DNA from: Triplophysa rosa
Taxonomy: Eukaryota; Chordata; Actinopteri; Cypriniformes; Nemacheilidae
NCBI RefSeq assembly: GCF_024868665.1
Contig: NC_079898.1
Coordinates: 1,345,443 to 1,409,442, forward strand
Direction of reading: 5' to 3'
DNA: 64,000 bases
Below, piece after piece: positions 39,511-51,839 of this stretch. A program made the translations under genes and the position numbers. Under the pieces are notes generated by a model that was not told the DNA's origin, did not search any database, and saw only the letters and a program-made list of their open reading frames with translations. The stretch's first letter is position 1. Every line of letters begins with the position of its first letter.

Positions 39511-40129
39511 TTTTTTTCAAAAAATTCAAATTGGCGAAAACATTTTATAGATTATCATTATTTCACTTTTAGATTTATTTTTTGATATTCAAGGATTCAG
39601 AGGAAAAAAATGTTGATTCTAAGCCACACAGCCTGCGGAGACCAAAACATAACTTAGCTTATTATAGCGCCACCTAGTGTCCAACGAGTGTGCGCATGTA
39701 CCCGAGTAGTGGGTGAAATTTCTGAACATCCCACTAAGTTTGGTATCTCTGTGACTTACAGTTGCTGACGTCCAGACACGTTTAGAGCAGAAAAAGAATA
39801 ATAATAACAACAACAAAATTCCAGCACTTTGGACCCCTAGTAAACAGGCACCAACGGTCATAACATGAAACCTAAACAGCATGCAGTGAAAAATGCTCAG
39901 TAAAGAAGGGGAAACTGGCATGTCTGTCTTGTTGATGTTATCCTACAGAAACTGTGTGTTTAACCGTCTCGCCATACTCAGATGGCAGATCCAGTTGCTC
40001 ACTAAACTGTATGGGTGCCATAATGATGTAACAGTCTCTTGACTGATCACATATCACTACACTGTGTAGCTAACTGATTTCACTAATGCAGTGTTATCCC
40101 AGGACTATAAAGCATATAAAGGAATTACT
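39511..40129. other. Intron sequence, no gene seen
   Basis: AT-rich; an interspersed repeat fragment (ATAATAATAACAACAACAAAATTCC tail region) ends near 39840. Nothing else. Confidence 0.4.
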
Positions 40130-40370
40130 GCACTGCAAAAAATGACTTTCTTACTTAGCCTTTTTTTCTTGTTTTCCAGTAAAAATGTCTAAACATTCTT
40201 GAATCAAGTTGCATTTTCTTGATGAGCAAACTGACCTAAGAAAATAAGTCTTGTTTTTAGTCAAAAAATATGAAATTTCTGTGAATTTCTGCTTAAAACA
40301 AGCAAAAAAATCTGCCAATGGGGTAGGAAAAATAATCTTTTCTGGAATGAAGAACACATTGTCTTTATAT
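40130..40370. mobile_element. Degenerate DNA-transposon-like repeat (MITE)
   Basis: The sequence CACTGCAAAAAATGACTTTC... through AAGAAAATAAGTCTTG to AAAACAAGCAAAAAAATCTG is a widespread fish interspersed repeat type. Family name and termini not determined. Confidence 0.45.
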
Positions 40371-43300
40371 AGTACCTCTCTAATTTGGCCAAAATATAAA
40401 TTCAGATTTTTGAGCACTTACTAAAATAGTGCATGTTCTTACATGAACATGTTTAATAATTGTGTCAAGCTGCACAGGCTGAAAAATCTAATAAATTCAC
40501 AGGCTGGTAAAGACCCAGTGTAAGAAATGTAGCACTGAACCATTAGTGGCTCCAGAGGGACATTACCTCTGTCTTTTATTGAAAGTGGCCTTGAATGAGT
40601 GAAAGTGCCTAGTAATGTTTTCTACTACAGCTAAATAATGTCGATCTGATAATGTGATGCCAGAGCACCAGTGTACAGTTACATTGTATCGAATGTAATA
40701 GAAACTCTTAAAAGACCATTTTAACCGAACCCTGGCCCTGGCAGTTACGCAGTAAAACCACTTCGAATCAATACTCTTTCTAAAAACTGACATTGCAAGC
40801 CTTTTAATCAAACAAATAAGACTTAGTGCTTTAAGTATCCACTGCTGAAAAAAAATGACTACATCTAGTTTTATTCTAGTTAACTTTTCTATTGGAAAGT
40901 CTGGTGAATGTAGCACACACCAGCAATGATAGCCAATAAAAGATTGAATACTGCCTCTGAAAAGCTTTATCTTACTTCTGTCTTTGTTAAAAATAATGAT
41001 CGTGGAAAGGAAAGAAAATAAAAGGGCAAATGTTCAGGACAAAAATAATATTAAAAGGAAAAGATTAGTCCACTGAGTGTTTTCTATAAAGTACAATTGA
41101 AAATACTATCAATGTTTTAAGTGTTGCCAGACATTTTCAATGTCTTTTTTTCCAGTTTACAAGTGTAAGCTTTTTTAGCGAGTCCAAATAATACCACAGA
41201 TTGGAAAATTGAGGTACAAAAACAGCTCGGTGCAGGGTAAAGTCAAAAGCTACTGTATGAAAAAGAGACAATTGAGCTTGTTGACATCTATCACACTTAG
41301 AGTCAAGATCCAGTTTGAATTTGGACAATTTAGTATTTGTCCAAGAGATTCTGTAACTTAACTTGCGTTATACCTGTTAAAATACACCACAGAGAGACAG
41401 AGGGTACAAATAGAGTCTGCTAACAAGTGACAGATGCGGGTGTAATCACGGATGATGGATCACGTAGTCCGGTACATAAGGGCAAACGGGGAATGGTGAC
41501 AATACCATGGTCTGTCCGAATATTCGATTCTGATTAGCTGGAAGGTGTGTATTAAAACCGTTTAATGCACAGATGTGCAGTGCATTAGACCACTGAAACA
41601 GCACCAAAACTTGTTGTTGTCAGCATTTCCTCTCAAGTCTGGTGTAGCCCAGATGAAGAAAAAACAAACACGATTTAAAAGAGACTATTTGAGTTAATTA
41701 TTTACATTGGCAAAGTTATAACTGTCCTATTTTATTTTAATGCATCGCTCAGTTCATATGACCTCATGTGGGGAGTGCTTAGCCCTAGACAGCCAATTAT
41801 GAGCTACGCAGGTCACGTTCAGTTGTCAGCTTGGAGGTGAAGTCCCAGCTGAGTTGTTGTTCCGGTCGCTNTCCACCTTGTGAGCTGCTGCAAGCGCCTT
41901 AGCATCCACGTGCTCGGACTTTGAAATACAGAACAACGGTGAGAAATATATATATCCCTTTTAGCTATTTTGGGGTTACTGTGCTGTTTCTCAGTGTGTT
42001 AGCGGAAGCGATAGAGATGCTAATGGGTATAGGAGTGGATTGAGGCGAGTAATGGTGCAATGGTTGAACATGTATACTGCGGCTATTATTTTAAGCCGAT
42101 GCAAAGGGAAGTTGTTTTATTTTTATATTGCCAATTTAACACAAGAAGTAATTTGATAATCCATGTGAGTTTAAAGTTACTAGGAGGGTAAATTTTGGTG
42201 CAGTTTCTCTCACGCTAGTAGGCCTATAGTGTATGAGAAGTGATTAAGCACATTTCCTTGATATCTCTGAAAGCCACTCATTATGGGTAATTACTGTTGT
42301 TTTAATTCGCGTGTCATGTTATCCTGTTTTGATATGGATATGATATGTTTTGCATGTTAATGGATACTTAACATGAGTATTATAGAATTGCTGTTAATGT
42401 GAACGGTAACACATGTGAGTTCTTGAATGTTTAGTTCTCATATTTGAATTTTTGATATTTTTGAATGTTTAATGTTGTACAACTGAAACTGAAGATTTGA
42501 GATTTATTAAGATTTAAGATATAGGTATGAGGGTTGATGCAATGTGTAACGGCATGACACTTAAGCCTTTAATGATGCATTTGAAATTGAGATTATAATA
42601 AGTATGACCTTGTTTATAGGTCAGGTTTTTTGAGAGGACGGGAAAATTCCGAGGACCAGGACGTTATCCTGATTGTGTCAGATTGCGAGCCAAACCCTTT
42701 GAAGGAAAAGACGCAGACAATGAGATACACACGTACACACACTCGCACATTCACTTTACAATTCTTTGGACATTTATCATCAGGTTAAACCTGCAACCAT
42801 AAAAAAGGAAAAAAATTGAAAAGGGCCCCAACGGACACATTTAATTTTTTTGTGTGCACACATTTATTTGTTTTCTGGTCAATTTGGTTTATTACTTCTT
42901 AAGTTATGTAAACTGAACATTTATTTTGCATTGTATGAAACAAATGCAAGAGTGGTTACTCAACATTTATTCCTCTGTCTGGTTCATTATTGCTGCTCAA
43001 CGCGTTGGCTCCTAACGAACTTTGATATCTTCTGATTCTGGCCGTGGTTTATTCTTGATCCCAGTTCTTATTATACTGTAATTCATTTTTATACCCCTAA
43101 AATTGGTTACACTGACTGGAACTAAAAGTGGTCATGGACTTCTTCACCAAGAGCAGGCCTCTGTCAGTTATGTCCATTTGCATTTGTGTTCCATTAGAGA
43201 TTGCTACATTCTTCAGCAATGAGGGGGTGACGTCGCTGCAGGTGATTCACACATCTCTCTCTCTCAAATAAATGCTATAATTCATTCAAATGAATTTTAC

Positions 43301-43953
43301 TTTATCCTTACCCTTACTTAGTGCATGGTGGGCATAGATATAGGAGGTGTGTATACGACAAAGAGCTTTTGTGCAGTCCTTATCTGTGAAAACGTGGTTA
43401 AGATTTGATTCCCAATTTAGTTTGCCTTTAATAAAGATTTTTGTCTCCAGTCTCTTGAAAACTTGACCAATCTCTTGCTTAGAAGGTACTTAGAAAAGTA
43501 TTTCTTATAAATTCATGTACCTGGAGATATGGAAAGAAATTAATTTTAGAAAGGCAAAATTTATCTGATAGATATGAAGAAGTCATAAACATATTATTAT
43601 GATAAAGATAAGTATAAAGCTTTAGCAGGGCCACCTGTTGTGTCACATCAATGGGTCATGAAAAGTTACCCCCTCTCTAAGGGAGACACTCCAGAGACAG
43701 CAGGGGACAAACAGAAAACCCTCTAGGCTCCAAAGGTCTGAGGGGGGTAACCATCGCTCCAAGTTTATCTTGCCTCGAACCCCGAAAGGGCAGTTTATGA
43801 TTATTCATTCTAACTTCGAAGGGACTGCATGGGGAGAACAAACTCCTCTCCCATGTTGAGAGAAACAGGTGGCCCGAAAGACACCAGAGAACTTTCCAAG
43901 GTTATCCTCTAATGAGGCCACAGTAAACTGACCAAATTGTGTGTGTATATGTA
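40371..43953. other. Long intron stretch without recognised genes; one exon-like segment
   Basis: AT-rich. A GC-richer stretch at about 41800-41940 ends in AACG|GTGAGAAATA, a good splice donor, and contains the N at 41871. A second exon-like block lies at about 42625-42785. No coding frame longer than chance. It could be part of a non-coding transcript or an unrecognised mobile element. Confidence 0.35.
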
Positions 43954-44236
43954 CACTGAACAAAATTATAAATGCAACACTTTTGTTTCTGCCCCGAATT
44001 TTTCATGACCTGAACTTTTTCTATGTACACAAAAGGCCTATTTCTCTCAAATATTGTTCACAAATCTGTCTAAATCTGTGTTAGTGAGCACTTCTCCTTT
44101 GCCGAGATAATCCATCCACCTCACAGGTGTGGCATATCAAGATGCTGATTAGACAGTATGATTATTGCACAGGTGTGCCTTAGGCTGGCCACAATAAAAG
44201 GCCACTCTAAAATGTGCAGTTTTATCACACAGCACA

Positions 44237-44562
44237 ATGCCACAGATGTTGTAAGTTTTGAGGGAGTGTGCAATTGGCATGCTGATTGCAGGAATGTCCA
44301 CCAGAGCTGTTGCCTGTGAATTGAATGTTCATTTCTCTACCAGAAGCCATCTCCAAAGGCGTTTCAGAGAATTTGGCAGTACATCCAACCGGCTTCACAA
44401 CCGCAGACCACGTGTAACCACACCAGCCCAGGACCTCCACATCCAGCATCTTCACCTCCAAGATCGTCTGAGACCAGCCTCCCGGACAGCTGCTGCAACA
44501 ATCGGTTTGCATAACCAAAGAATTTCTGCACAAACTGTCAGAAACCGTCTCAGGGAAGCTCA
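44237..44562 (+). pseudogene. Tc1 transposase N-terminal part
   Basis: An ATG at 44237 is followed after four codons by TAA. The helix-turn-helix region then reads ECAIGMLIAGMSTRAVACEL, SHLQRRFREFGSTSNR and ...NRRPRVTTPAQD...HNQRISAQTVRNRLREA. It is cut at 44562 by the L2 insertion. The paired-like DNA-binding domain recognises the inverted repeats in active relatives. Confidence 0.85.
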
Positions 44563-45202
44563 ACTCAACTCAACTTTATTTATATAGCGCTTTTTACAAT
44601 TTTCATTGTTACAAAGCAGCTGTACATAAGACATATTGACTATAAGCAAAACAATTAAAGTTGTACCTGCAAAAACAAGAAAAAGGTGGAAACAAAGAAG
44701 ACAGACATTCCCACATACAAAACACTCCACACACACAATATGCACATGTACTAACACACATAGACATAGACACGCACACACACACGTACACAGACAAGTA
44801 CGCGCACACACAAAGACACGCACACGCACACAGTGAGAGCACACATTTAAGATAAAGGAGAGAGAAGCACAGGTCAAATATAACAGACTATAAATTCCTA
44901 TATGCAATATTAATTAAGTAAAACTTTAAAATTCTAAAGCATCCCCCCGGCCAGGCAGATGCAAAACAGTATGCAAACGGTGGCGAGGAACCCAAAACTC
45001 TAATCGAGAAAAAAAAACCTCAGGAGAACCCAGGCCCAACCAGGGGATTCTAGTTCCCCTCTGGCAAAAGCTGCTGCCTCTGCACAAGCTCGACAGTGCT
45101 TGCACAACAAGGTTAAATAAAATAAATAAACTTACTAATAAGGTAAATTATAGTTTAAGATTATCATTAATAATCTAATAGCAGTTGAAATTTTGTGGTG
45201 AG

Positions 45203-45410
45203 GACGTGTCAGGTGACCGCGTCCTTCTTTATCCAGCTCTATCATCTCAGCTCTTGTCAGGTCGCCGCTTCCCATTCTCCGCTCTACCATCAGGTCAGGC
45301 CGTGAAGACGTGTCAGGTGACCACGTCCTTCTTTATCCAGCTCTATCATCTCAGCTCTTGTCAGGTCGCCGCTTCCCATTCTCCGCTCTACCATCAGGTC
45401 AGGCCATGAA
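45203..45410. repeat. Tandem duplication, period 104 bp, in the L2 3' non-coding region
   Basis: The block starting GACGTGTCAGGTGACC at 45203 recurs at 45307 with only a few differences. Confidence 0.8.
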
Positions 45411-45566
45411 CTGCATCCTGCTCGCTGTGGTAACCTTGGAACAATGAGACAAGACTGGCTGAGAGTAGAGTACTGTTCTGTACTCTTTGATGCAACAAGT
45501 ACATCAGTTGTGTTTTTGGTTCCGGTTGATCTAACTAATGCAGCCTAAACCCTCTGAAGATTTATA

Positions 45567-46655
45567 TTATGGAAGAGTAGTGTATGCAAGATTAAAAAGA
45601 TGCGTCTTTAGTCTAGATTTAAACTGACAGAGTGTGTCTGCCTCCCGGACAGTGCAGGGAAGACTATTCCAAAGTTTAGGCGCTAGATAGGAAAAGGATC
45701 TACCACCTGCACTTGATTTTGAAATTCTAGGTATTACCAACTGACAGGACGCCTGAGAGCGTAATGCACGTGAAGGACTGTAATACAAAAGGAGTTCATT
45801 CAAGTACTGAGGAGCTAAACCATGTAAGGCTTTATAGGTAATAAGCAAGATTTTAAAGTTAACGCGATGCTTTATAGGTAACCAGTGCAAGGTTGACAGA
45901 ACCGGGCTAATATGTTCATACTTTTTTGTACGTGTAAGAACTCGAGCTGCCGCGTTTTGGACCAATTGGAGTTTTTGTAATAAGCCTGCAGGGCAACCAC
46001 CTAACAGTGCATTACAGTAGTCTAGTCTTGATGTCATGAATGCATGAATTAACTTCTCTGCATCTGACATTGACAGCATATGACGTAGTTTAGATATATT
46101 CTTAAGATGGAAAAACGCAATTTTACAGGTGTTGGCGATGTGGCTCTCAAATGACAGATTACTATCGAATAGAACGCCAAGATTCTTAGCTGACTACGAG
46201 GGTTTTATGGAACATCCGTCAATAGTTAAAAAAAAGTTGTTACTCATCCAGTTTTTTCGACTATGCATTCCATTATTCGATGGAACTGCTGTGTTTTATG
46301 AGGCTTCAAGGAAATATAAAGTTGAGTATCATCAGCATAACAGTGAAAGCTAACTCCGTGTTGCTTTATTATATCTCCTCAAGGTAGCATGTATAATGCG
46401 AAGAGCAGAGGCCCTAAGACTGAGCCCTGTGGTACACCGTACTGGACTTGCGATTTGCGTGACACCTCATTGTTTATTCCTACAAATTGAAAACGGTCGG
46501 ATGAACAATATTTATACCATTTCAAAGCTATTCCTTTAATGCCGACGTAATTTTCGAGTCTATGTAGGAGTGTGCTGTGGTCAATGGTATCGAATGCAGC
46601 ACTAAGGTCTAGCAGCACCAATAACGAGATACAACCTTGGTCAGACGCCAATAGC
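45567..46655 (-). pseudogene. L2 reverse transcriptase C-terminal half
   Basis: Minus strand: 46655-46379 holds [20 protein letters not shown]...[18 protein letters not shown]. The CYADDTQL motif follows in another frame near 46325-46345. 46079-45567 is a clean 170-codon frame (LDYCNALLGGCP, QNAAARVLTRTKKYEHI, LHWLPIKHRVNFK). Truncated 5' and frameshifted at least once. Confidence 0.85.
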
Positions 46656-47316
46656 AAGCTCATCTGCATGCTCTTCGTCCTCATGGGGGTCTCGACCTGA
46701 CTGCAGTTCGTCGTCGTAACCGACTTGAGTGAGCAAATGCTCACATTCGATGGTGTCTGGAACATTGGAGAGGTGTTCTCTTCACGGATGAATCCCGTTT
46801 TTCACTGTACAGGGCAGATGGCAGACAGCGTGTATGGCGTCGTGTGGGTGAGCGGTTCGCTGATGTCAACATTGTGATTCGAGTGGCCCATGATGGCGGT
46901 GGGGTTATAGTATGGGCAGAGGTATGTTATGGACAACGAACAAAGGTGCATTTTATTTATGGCATTTTGAATGCACAGAGATACCGTGACGAAATCCTGA
47001 GGCCCATTGTTGTGCCATTCATCCATGACCATCACCACATGTTGCAGCATGATAATTCCTGGAAGCTGAAAACATCCCAGTTCTTGCATGGCCAGCATAC
47101 TCACCAGACATGTCACCCATTGAGCATGTTTGGGATGCTCTGGATCGGCGTATACGGCAGCGTGTTCCAGTTCCTGCCAATATCCAGCAACTTCGCACAG
47201 CCATTGAAGAGAAGTGGACCAACATTCCACAGGCCACAATCAACAACCTGATCAACTCTATGCGAAGGAAATGTGTTGCACTGCGTGAGGCAAATGGTGG
47301 TCACACCAGATACTGA
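46656..47316 (+). pseudogene. Tc1 transposase C-terminal part
   Basis: Catalytic-domain sequence resumes after the LINE: FTDESRFSL (the first Asp, about 46780-46805), then in shifted frames a MLQHDNS region at about 47040-47060. There a block of about 30 bp that should follow is missing, and with it the HVA/ARPH segment around the second Asp. 47110-47316 reads MSPIEHVWDALDRRIRQR with the catalytic Glu, through to the stop. The DDE triad is therefore incomplete. Confidence 0.82.
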
Positions 47317-47582
47317 CTGGTTTTCAGACCCCCCAATACAGTAAAACTGCACATTTTAGAGTGGCCTTTTATCAGCATCTTGATATGCCACACCTCTGAG
47401 CTGGGTGGATTATCTCGGCAAAAGAGAAGTGCTCACTAACACAGATTTAGACCGATTTGTGAACAATATTTGAGAGAAATAGGACTTTTGTGTACATAGA
47501 AAAAGTCTTAGATCTTTGAGTTCAGCTTATGAAAAGTGGGGGCAAAAACAAAAGTGTTGCGTTTATAATTTTGTTCAGTGTA

Positions 47583-49354
47583 TAGACATGAAGTACGCGT
47601 CCTTCAGGTCGATTGCCATGAACCAGTCCTGACACCTGACGACGTCAGGATGCGCTTCTGCGTGATCAACCTGAAAGGCAGCTATTGTGTAGGTGCCTGT
47701 TCAGAACACACAGACCCAAGATAGGGCGCAACCCCCGCCTTTTTGGGGACAATGAAGTACAGGCTGTAAAACCCATTGAACATCTCGGCTGGTGAGACGG
47801 GCTCGATCACTCCCTTCACCAGAAGGGTGGCGACCTCGGCCCGAAGTACGGGAACATCCTAGCCTCTGACTGAGGTATATCGGATGCCCTGAAACTTGGC
47901 GGGCGTGAGGCGACTGGATCGCGTAGCCGAGACGGATCGTCTTCCCTAGCCAGCCTGACAGTCTGGGAAGCCGGACAGGCTCCCAGAATGAGATGGGGAC
48001 TAAAGGTACGATCTTTTTCATCGTCCCCCCGGGGGGTGGTTCGATGGCTAGCAGTACGGATTCCTTGCCGGGGGAGGTCCCCCGGGGAGGAGATCGGCTC
48101 TGCTGTTTTTCCTGCCTGGCGACTGCGCAGCTCAACGCACTGTCTGACTGAGAGTGCTGAGGGCTGGTGTTTATACTCGACATTGCGCTTGCCATGACGC
48201 AACGTCGAGTTTGCCGTTCACCGTCGTGCAGAGGGAGGGGGCCAGCAGATGGAGAGACGGGGCAGGATCCGTCCCTATCCGACTTCCCAGCGATGTGGCT
48301 GGGGTCGGGCCCAATGGTACCTCGATCCCCCTGAGGTCTTCCCATGAGGGCCGCTTCACCGCGGCTGCTGATGGGGCGATGGTCTCCTCTTCGCTGTCTC
48401 CTCCAGGGGGGGGCGCCTGAGTGGGGGGCCAGAGCTGGAGGCGTCGAAGAGGACCAGGGCTGCTGGGAAGCAGACAGTGCACGGGACTCGACGGCCGAGG
48501 CGGCCGAGTGCGGCACGGAGGACTGCTTCTTTACTGTCGAGAACCCTCCGGGGGAGGCCGCGTGCGGGTCTCGCGCCCCCCGACGGGCGGGGGGTGAGCG
48601 GGGCCGCTGCGGCTCGACAGTAACACCAACCAGCCCCCCCTTGCGAGACGGGTGCGTCGAGAAAGCGGCCTTCTCGGCGTTACTCATCTGCGCAAGGATC
48701 GGCCAGAGGAGTTTCTCATGGACCACAAGTGTGGACATCGTCCGACCCAGGGCCCGCTGGTCACCTTGGTCGCCCGTAGAGCGAGGTCGGTCGGCGGGAG
48801 TTCCTGCATAAGCGCTGGGTCGGTCTTACCCTCTGGAGCTCTCTCAACGCCCTGGCCTGGCAGGAGCCATAGCGTGAGAGAGGAGGCAGCTTGGTCCGCC
48901 GCAATGTAAGCTCTCGACACCAGAGATGCCGAGACCCACATGCTTTGGACGGAGTCTAGGTCGAGCCCCCCCCCAGGTGGCCGCCGCCTATGGGCACGAG
49001 TGCACCGCGGCGGCATACTCCACCTGGGGGACATCGACGTATCCTCTAGCTGTCCAACCTCGAGGGAAGAGAGGGTGACAGAACTTTGTTTGACTGAAAG
49101 TGCCGGAAAGGGGGCGTTTCCAGGTCTTACTAAGTTCCTCATGCACTTCCGGTAAACACGGCACTGAGGGCGGGCGCGGCTTGGAGCCGCGCTCAAACCC
49201 GAGGCGCCATGTAGCCAGCCGCGAGTGCCGGGAGAGGCAGTGCGGGCACTGCAACCCAACACTCACGGCGGTCGGGGAGCCCGAGGAATCGTCGGAGTCG
49301 GATGCAGTACGTCACCCCCCGATGCTGCAAGAGACATCTCATCATCACGCATCG
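47583..49354 (-). mobile_element. DIRS copy E, fragment from RT start through ORF1
   Basis: Minus strand. RT N-terminus at 47583-47790 (IVPKK, MNQKRILTS-like, DW-MAIDLK region, all decayed), then ORF1 back to about 49330. It stops at the N (49355) and has no leader or terminal hairpin. The left side abuts the Tc1 element. Nearly identical to the matching part of copy F apart from many 1-2 base indels. Confidence 0.8.
47701..49330 (-). pseudogene. DIRS copy E ORF1 (Gag-like) with RT start
   Basis: A 345-codon frame (47701-48738) begins with MSTLVVHEKLLWPILAQMSN and passes through the Pro/Ser-rich central part. It reads into FTSRDVQWVLQPVLHCPQKG, an out-of-frame version of the RT start. 48684-49262 carries the upstream ORF1 part in another frame. 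No Cys-rich N-terminus remains. Confidence 0.6.
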
Positions 49355-49380
49355 NTATATATATATATATATATATATAT
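49355..49380. repeat. (TA)n microsatellite with ambiguous base
   Basis: N at 49355 followed by uninterrupted TA repeats to 49380. A possible assembly join between DIRS copy E and the hAT element. Confidence 0.8.
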
Positions 49381-49381
49381 T

Positions 49382-50817
49382 AGGGGTGTAACGATTCTCG
49401 GTAAAACATCGAACCGTTCGGTTCTCCTATCACGGTTCGGAACACACGTGCACCGCGATTACTCTGATGTCGCATCTATAATACAGTTTTGTGGGGAAAA
49501 GGCGCATAAATCACAGAGGGCTGCGTATATGCTTCCGATGAATAATAGCCTACGCTCCACATGCGTTTTACGTGAGAGTATCTTACCAATCAGCTGTTAG
49601 TATGTACCTTTGTTGCTGACTTCACATCACCGTTCCTCGCGTGTACAGCTGCTGTTCAGCATGGCAAGCGAAGGGATAAGCCGCAAATAGAGCCTCCTCC
49701 AGCTTCATACAAGTCTGCTGTCTGGGAACACTTTGGGTTTCCAATACGTTACAGCAGCGATGGTCACAAAAACGTGGACAAAACAGTCACAGTGTGTAAA
49801 ATTTGTATGACGCGAGTGCCATACTCCCAAGGCAATACAACTAATATGACCGGACATTTACGCCGTCATCACCCGGGTGTCGTCAGCTCTCGAGCGCAGG
49901 TGAGACCGAAGCAGTTTCAGCAGCACACACTGCCTTCTGCGTTTAAACAGCCACTAAGCTCTCATTCTGACAAACACAAGACCATAACAAAAGCGCTTGG
50001 TGTTTTTATTGCAAAAGACATACAGCCATACTCCGTCGTTGACGATGCGGGATTCCAGCATTTGATTAAGACGCTTGAACCGCGTTACGAAATCCCTTCG
50101 CGTGCCCATTTCAGCAGCAAGATTATTCCTGAGTTGTATGATGAAACGCGGAGCAAAATTGAAAACAAACTGGCAAACGCAAAACATGTAGCTTTGACAA
50201 CTGATAGCTGGACCTCCAGGGCAACTGAAAGCTACTTGACAGTTACTGCACATTATATTTCGGACTGGCAATTGGAGAGCGCTGTGTTACAAACATGCCC
50301 TCTTTTTGAAAACCACACAAGTAGTCATTTGGCTGATGCACTCATGAGCGCAGTGACAGACTGGAAGTTAGAGAGGCCTAATATCACCATTCCAGTCACT
50401 ACAGATAATGCACGTAATATGGTGAATGCCATTAAAGAAGCAGCAGGACTAGGACCGCAAATTGGATGTTTTGCGCATATTCTGAACCTTGCAGCAAAGA
50501 AGGCAGTAGCACTTCAACAGATAAGCCGTCTGTTAGGTAAAGTCAGAAAAGTTGTAGCATTTTTTCATAAAAGCACAACAGCAGCTAATGCCCTGAAAGT
50601 CAAGCAGGAGATGTTGAATATACCTGCACACAAACTAATACATGACACCCCAACTCGCTGGAACACCATTTATGACATGATGGAGAGATATCTGGAGCAG
50701 CAGCCTGCCATCTACTCTGCCCTGATGGACAAAAATATTAAGAAGAACGTCAAGGACATTGCTGTGTTGTCTGACAGTGAACTGACACTGGCAGAGGAAA
50801 TGATTCAACTGCTTAAC
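49382..50817 (+). mobile_element. hAT transposon, 3' truncated
   Basis: It starts at AGGGGTGTAACGATTCTCGG, a hAT-type terminus, and contains a BED-finger transposase frame. It is cut at 50817, where the DIRS leader module begins. The 3' half is not found to the right of DIRS copy F. Confidence 0.8.
49690..50817 (+). pseudogene. hAT transposase with BED zinc finger, truncated
   Basis: The sequence from SAVWEHFGFP through VCKICMTRVPYSQGNTTNMT to GHLRRHHPG is a BED finger (two Cys, two His). It is followed by the transposase core with FEIPSR-type sequence at ...RYEIPSRAHFSSK, TTDSWTSRATESYLTVTAHY (first catalytic Asp region), VTTDNARNMVNAIKEA and CFAHILNLAAKKA, and HDTPTRWNTIYDMMERYLEQ. The ATG at 49661 is in another frame, so the N-terminus is frameshifted. 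The frame reads into DIRS sequence after LLNL, so the dimerisation domain is lost. In this family the protein cuts and joins at 8-bp targets. Confidence 0.85.
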
Positions 50818-51099
50818 CTTGGTTACGGATGTAACCTCGGTTCCCTGATGGAGGGAACGAGACGTTGTGTCGAACCGACAGAATGGGGTTTGTCTTGAGA
50901 ACCTATCATCTTCTGAGTATTTAGAAAAGGCCAATGAAAATTGGCGAATGAAATTTGCATGCCGGACTCCTCCCCGGATGTCCGGGTATAAGAGGGAAGC
51001 CGGCGTGCTCATTCATTCACCTTTGGTCTGAGGAGCCTTAAGCATCCTCCCCCGACCGCTGGGGTGGGCGGCAGTGAGGTTACATCCGTAACCAAGACG
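50818..51099 (+). mobile_element. DIRS leader module abutting the 3' end of copy F (shortened right arm)
   Basis: It starts CTTGGTTACGGATGTAACCT, runs through the leader (CCAAT, ATTTGCAT, GTATAAGA) and ends TTACATCCGTAACCAAGACG immediately before TTCCCTTTCTGTCGG of copy F. About 50 bp of the right inner arm are missing compared with 23874-24202. Confidence 0.8.
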
Positions 51100-51839
51100 T
51101 TCCCTTTCTGTCGGTCTCTCGACGTTGTGTCGAACCGACAGAATGGGGTTCCTATGAAGAGACGCCACAGCACTGAGCCGCGTCACAATCTCTAGCGGAG
51201 CGACGTTGACTGGCCTGGGCGAGTCAGACGAGAGCGCTAACGCGAAATTATGACCATCCAGTGGAGAGGAAGGGGGACCCAGAGCTTTACCACAAAGTTG
51301 GGAAGCCCCTGCCACCGGCCGTCACGGGGGAGGCCTAGTTCTCTAAGGCGAGAAGCCGCCCGGCACCGTAAGGGCCACTGGGTAAGCATTATTCCCCCCG
51401 GGGGAAAAACGCTGCAGAGACCACTACCTACCGTAGGGAGGAATTAGTGGAGACACCACATGGTCTCACATCAGGGGAGAACTCATGGGAAATGTGCGGA
51501 CTGCAGGAGTTAACCGCAAGGTGGAGTCCACCTAGGGAGGTCATGGGTTGCCAGAGGTGGGAACCATTCATGAGGATACATCAGGAACAGCCCACGGAGG
51601 GGGGGTTCCACGTCTGGAGCACTAGGTCCGGTTAGAGCTATGTGGAGATAACTCAACTGTTCCCCGGCCTAAGGGGGCAGGGCTGCTCTGCCCAGCCTGC
51701 CCCGAGGAAGGTGCTAGTGATGGATAAAATGCCTGTTCTTACCCAGTGGGGGAAAGAGGGGAGGCTAATAGCCGCTGATCCCCCTAGGAAGGGGGAAGGG
51801 CTTTCGCAGGCTAGCCCTACCGGCTGCCGATCCTACACC

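Larger units (their letters stand above)
44563..46655 (-). mobile_element. L2-type LINE (2.1 kb), 5' truncated, nested in the Tc1 element
   Basis: Flanked by AAGCTCA at 44556-44562 and 46656-46662. The minus-strand 3' end is GCGCTATATAAATAAAGTTGAGTTGAG. RT sequence occupies the 5' part; a CA-rich microsatellite lies at about 44720-44832. Confidence 0.88.
43954..47580 (+). mobile_element. Tc1-type transposon, inactive, split by an L2 LINE
   Basis: The ends CACTGAACAAAATTATAAA and TTTATAATTTTGTTCAGTG are inverted and flanked by TA at 43952-43953 and 47581-47582, the Tc1 target duplication. Without the LINE it is about 1.5 kb. The right arm has lost part of the inner inverted repeat. Confidence 0.9.

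Noticed and set aside
44636..44855. Thr/His-rich coding frames
   Set aside because: They translate a CA-rich microsatellite in the L2 3' region.
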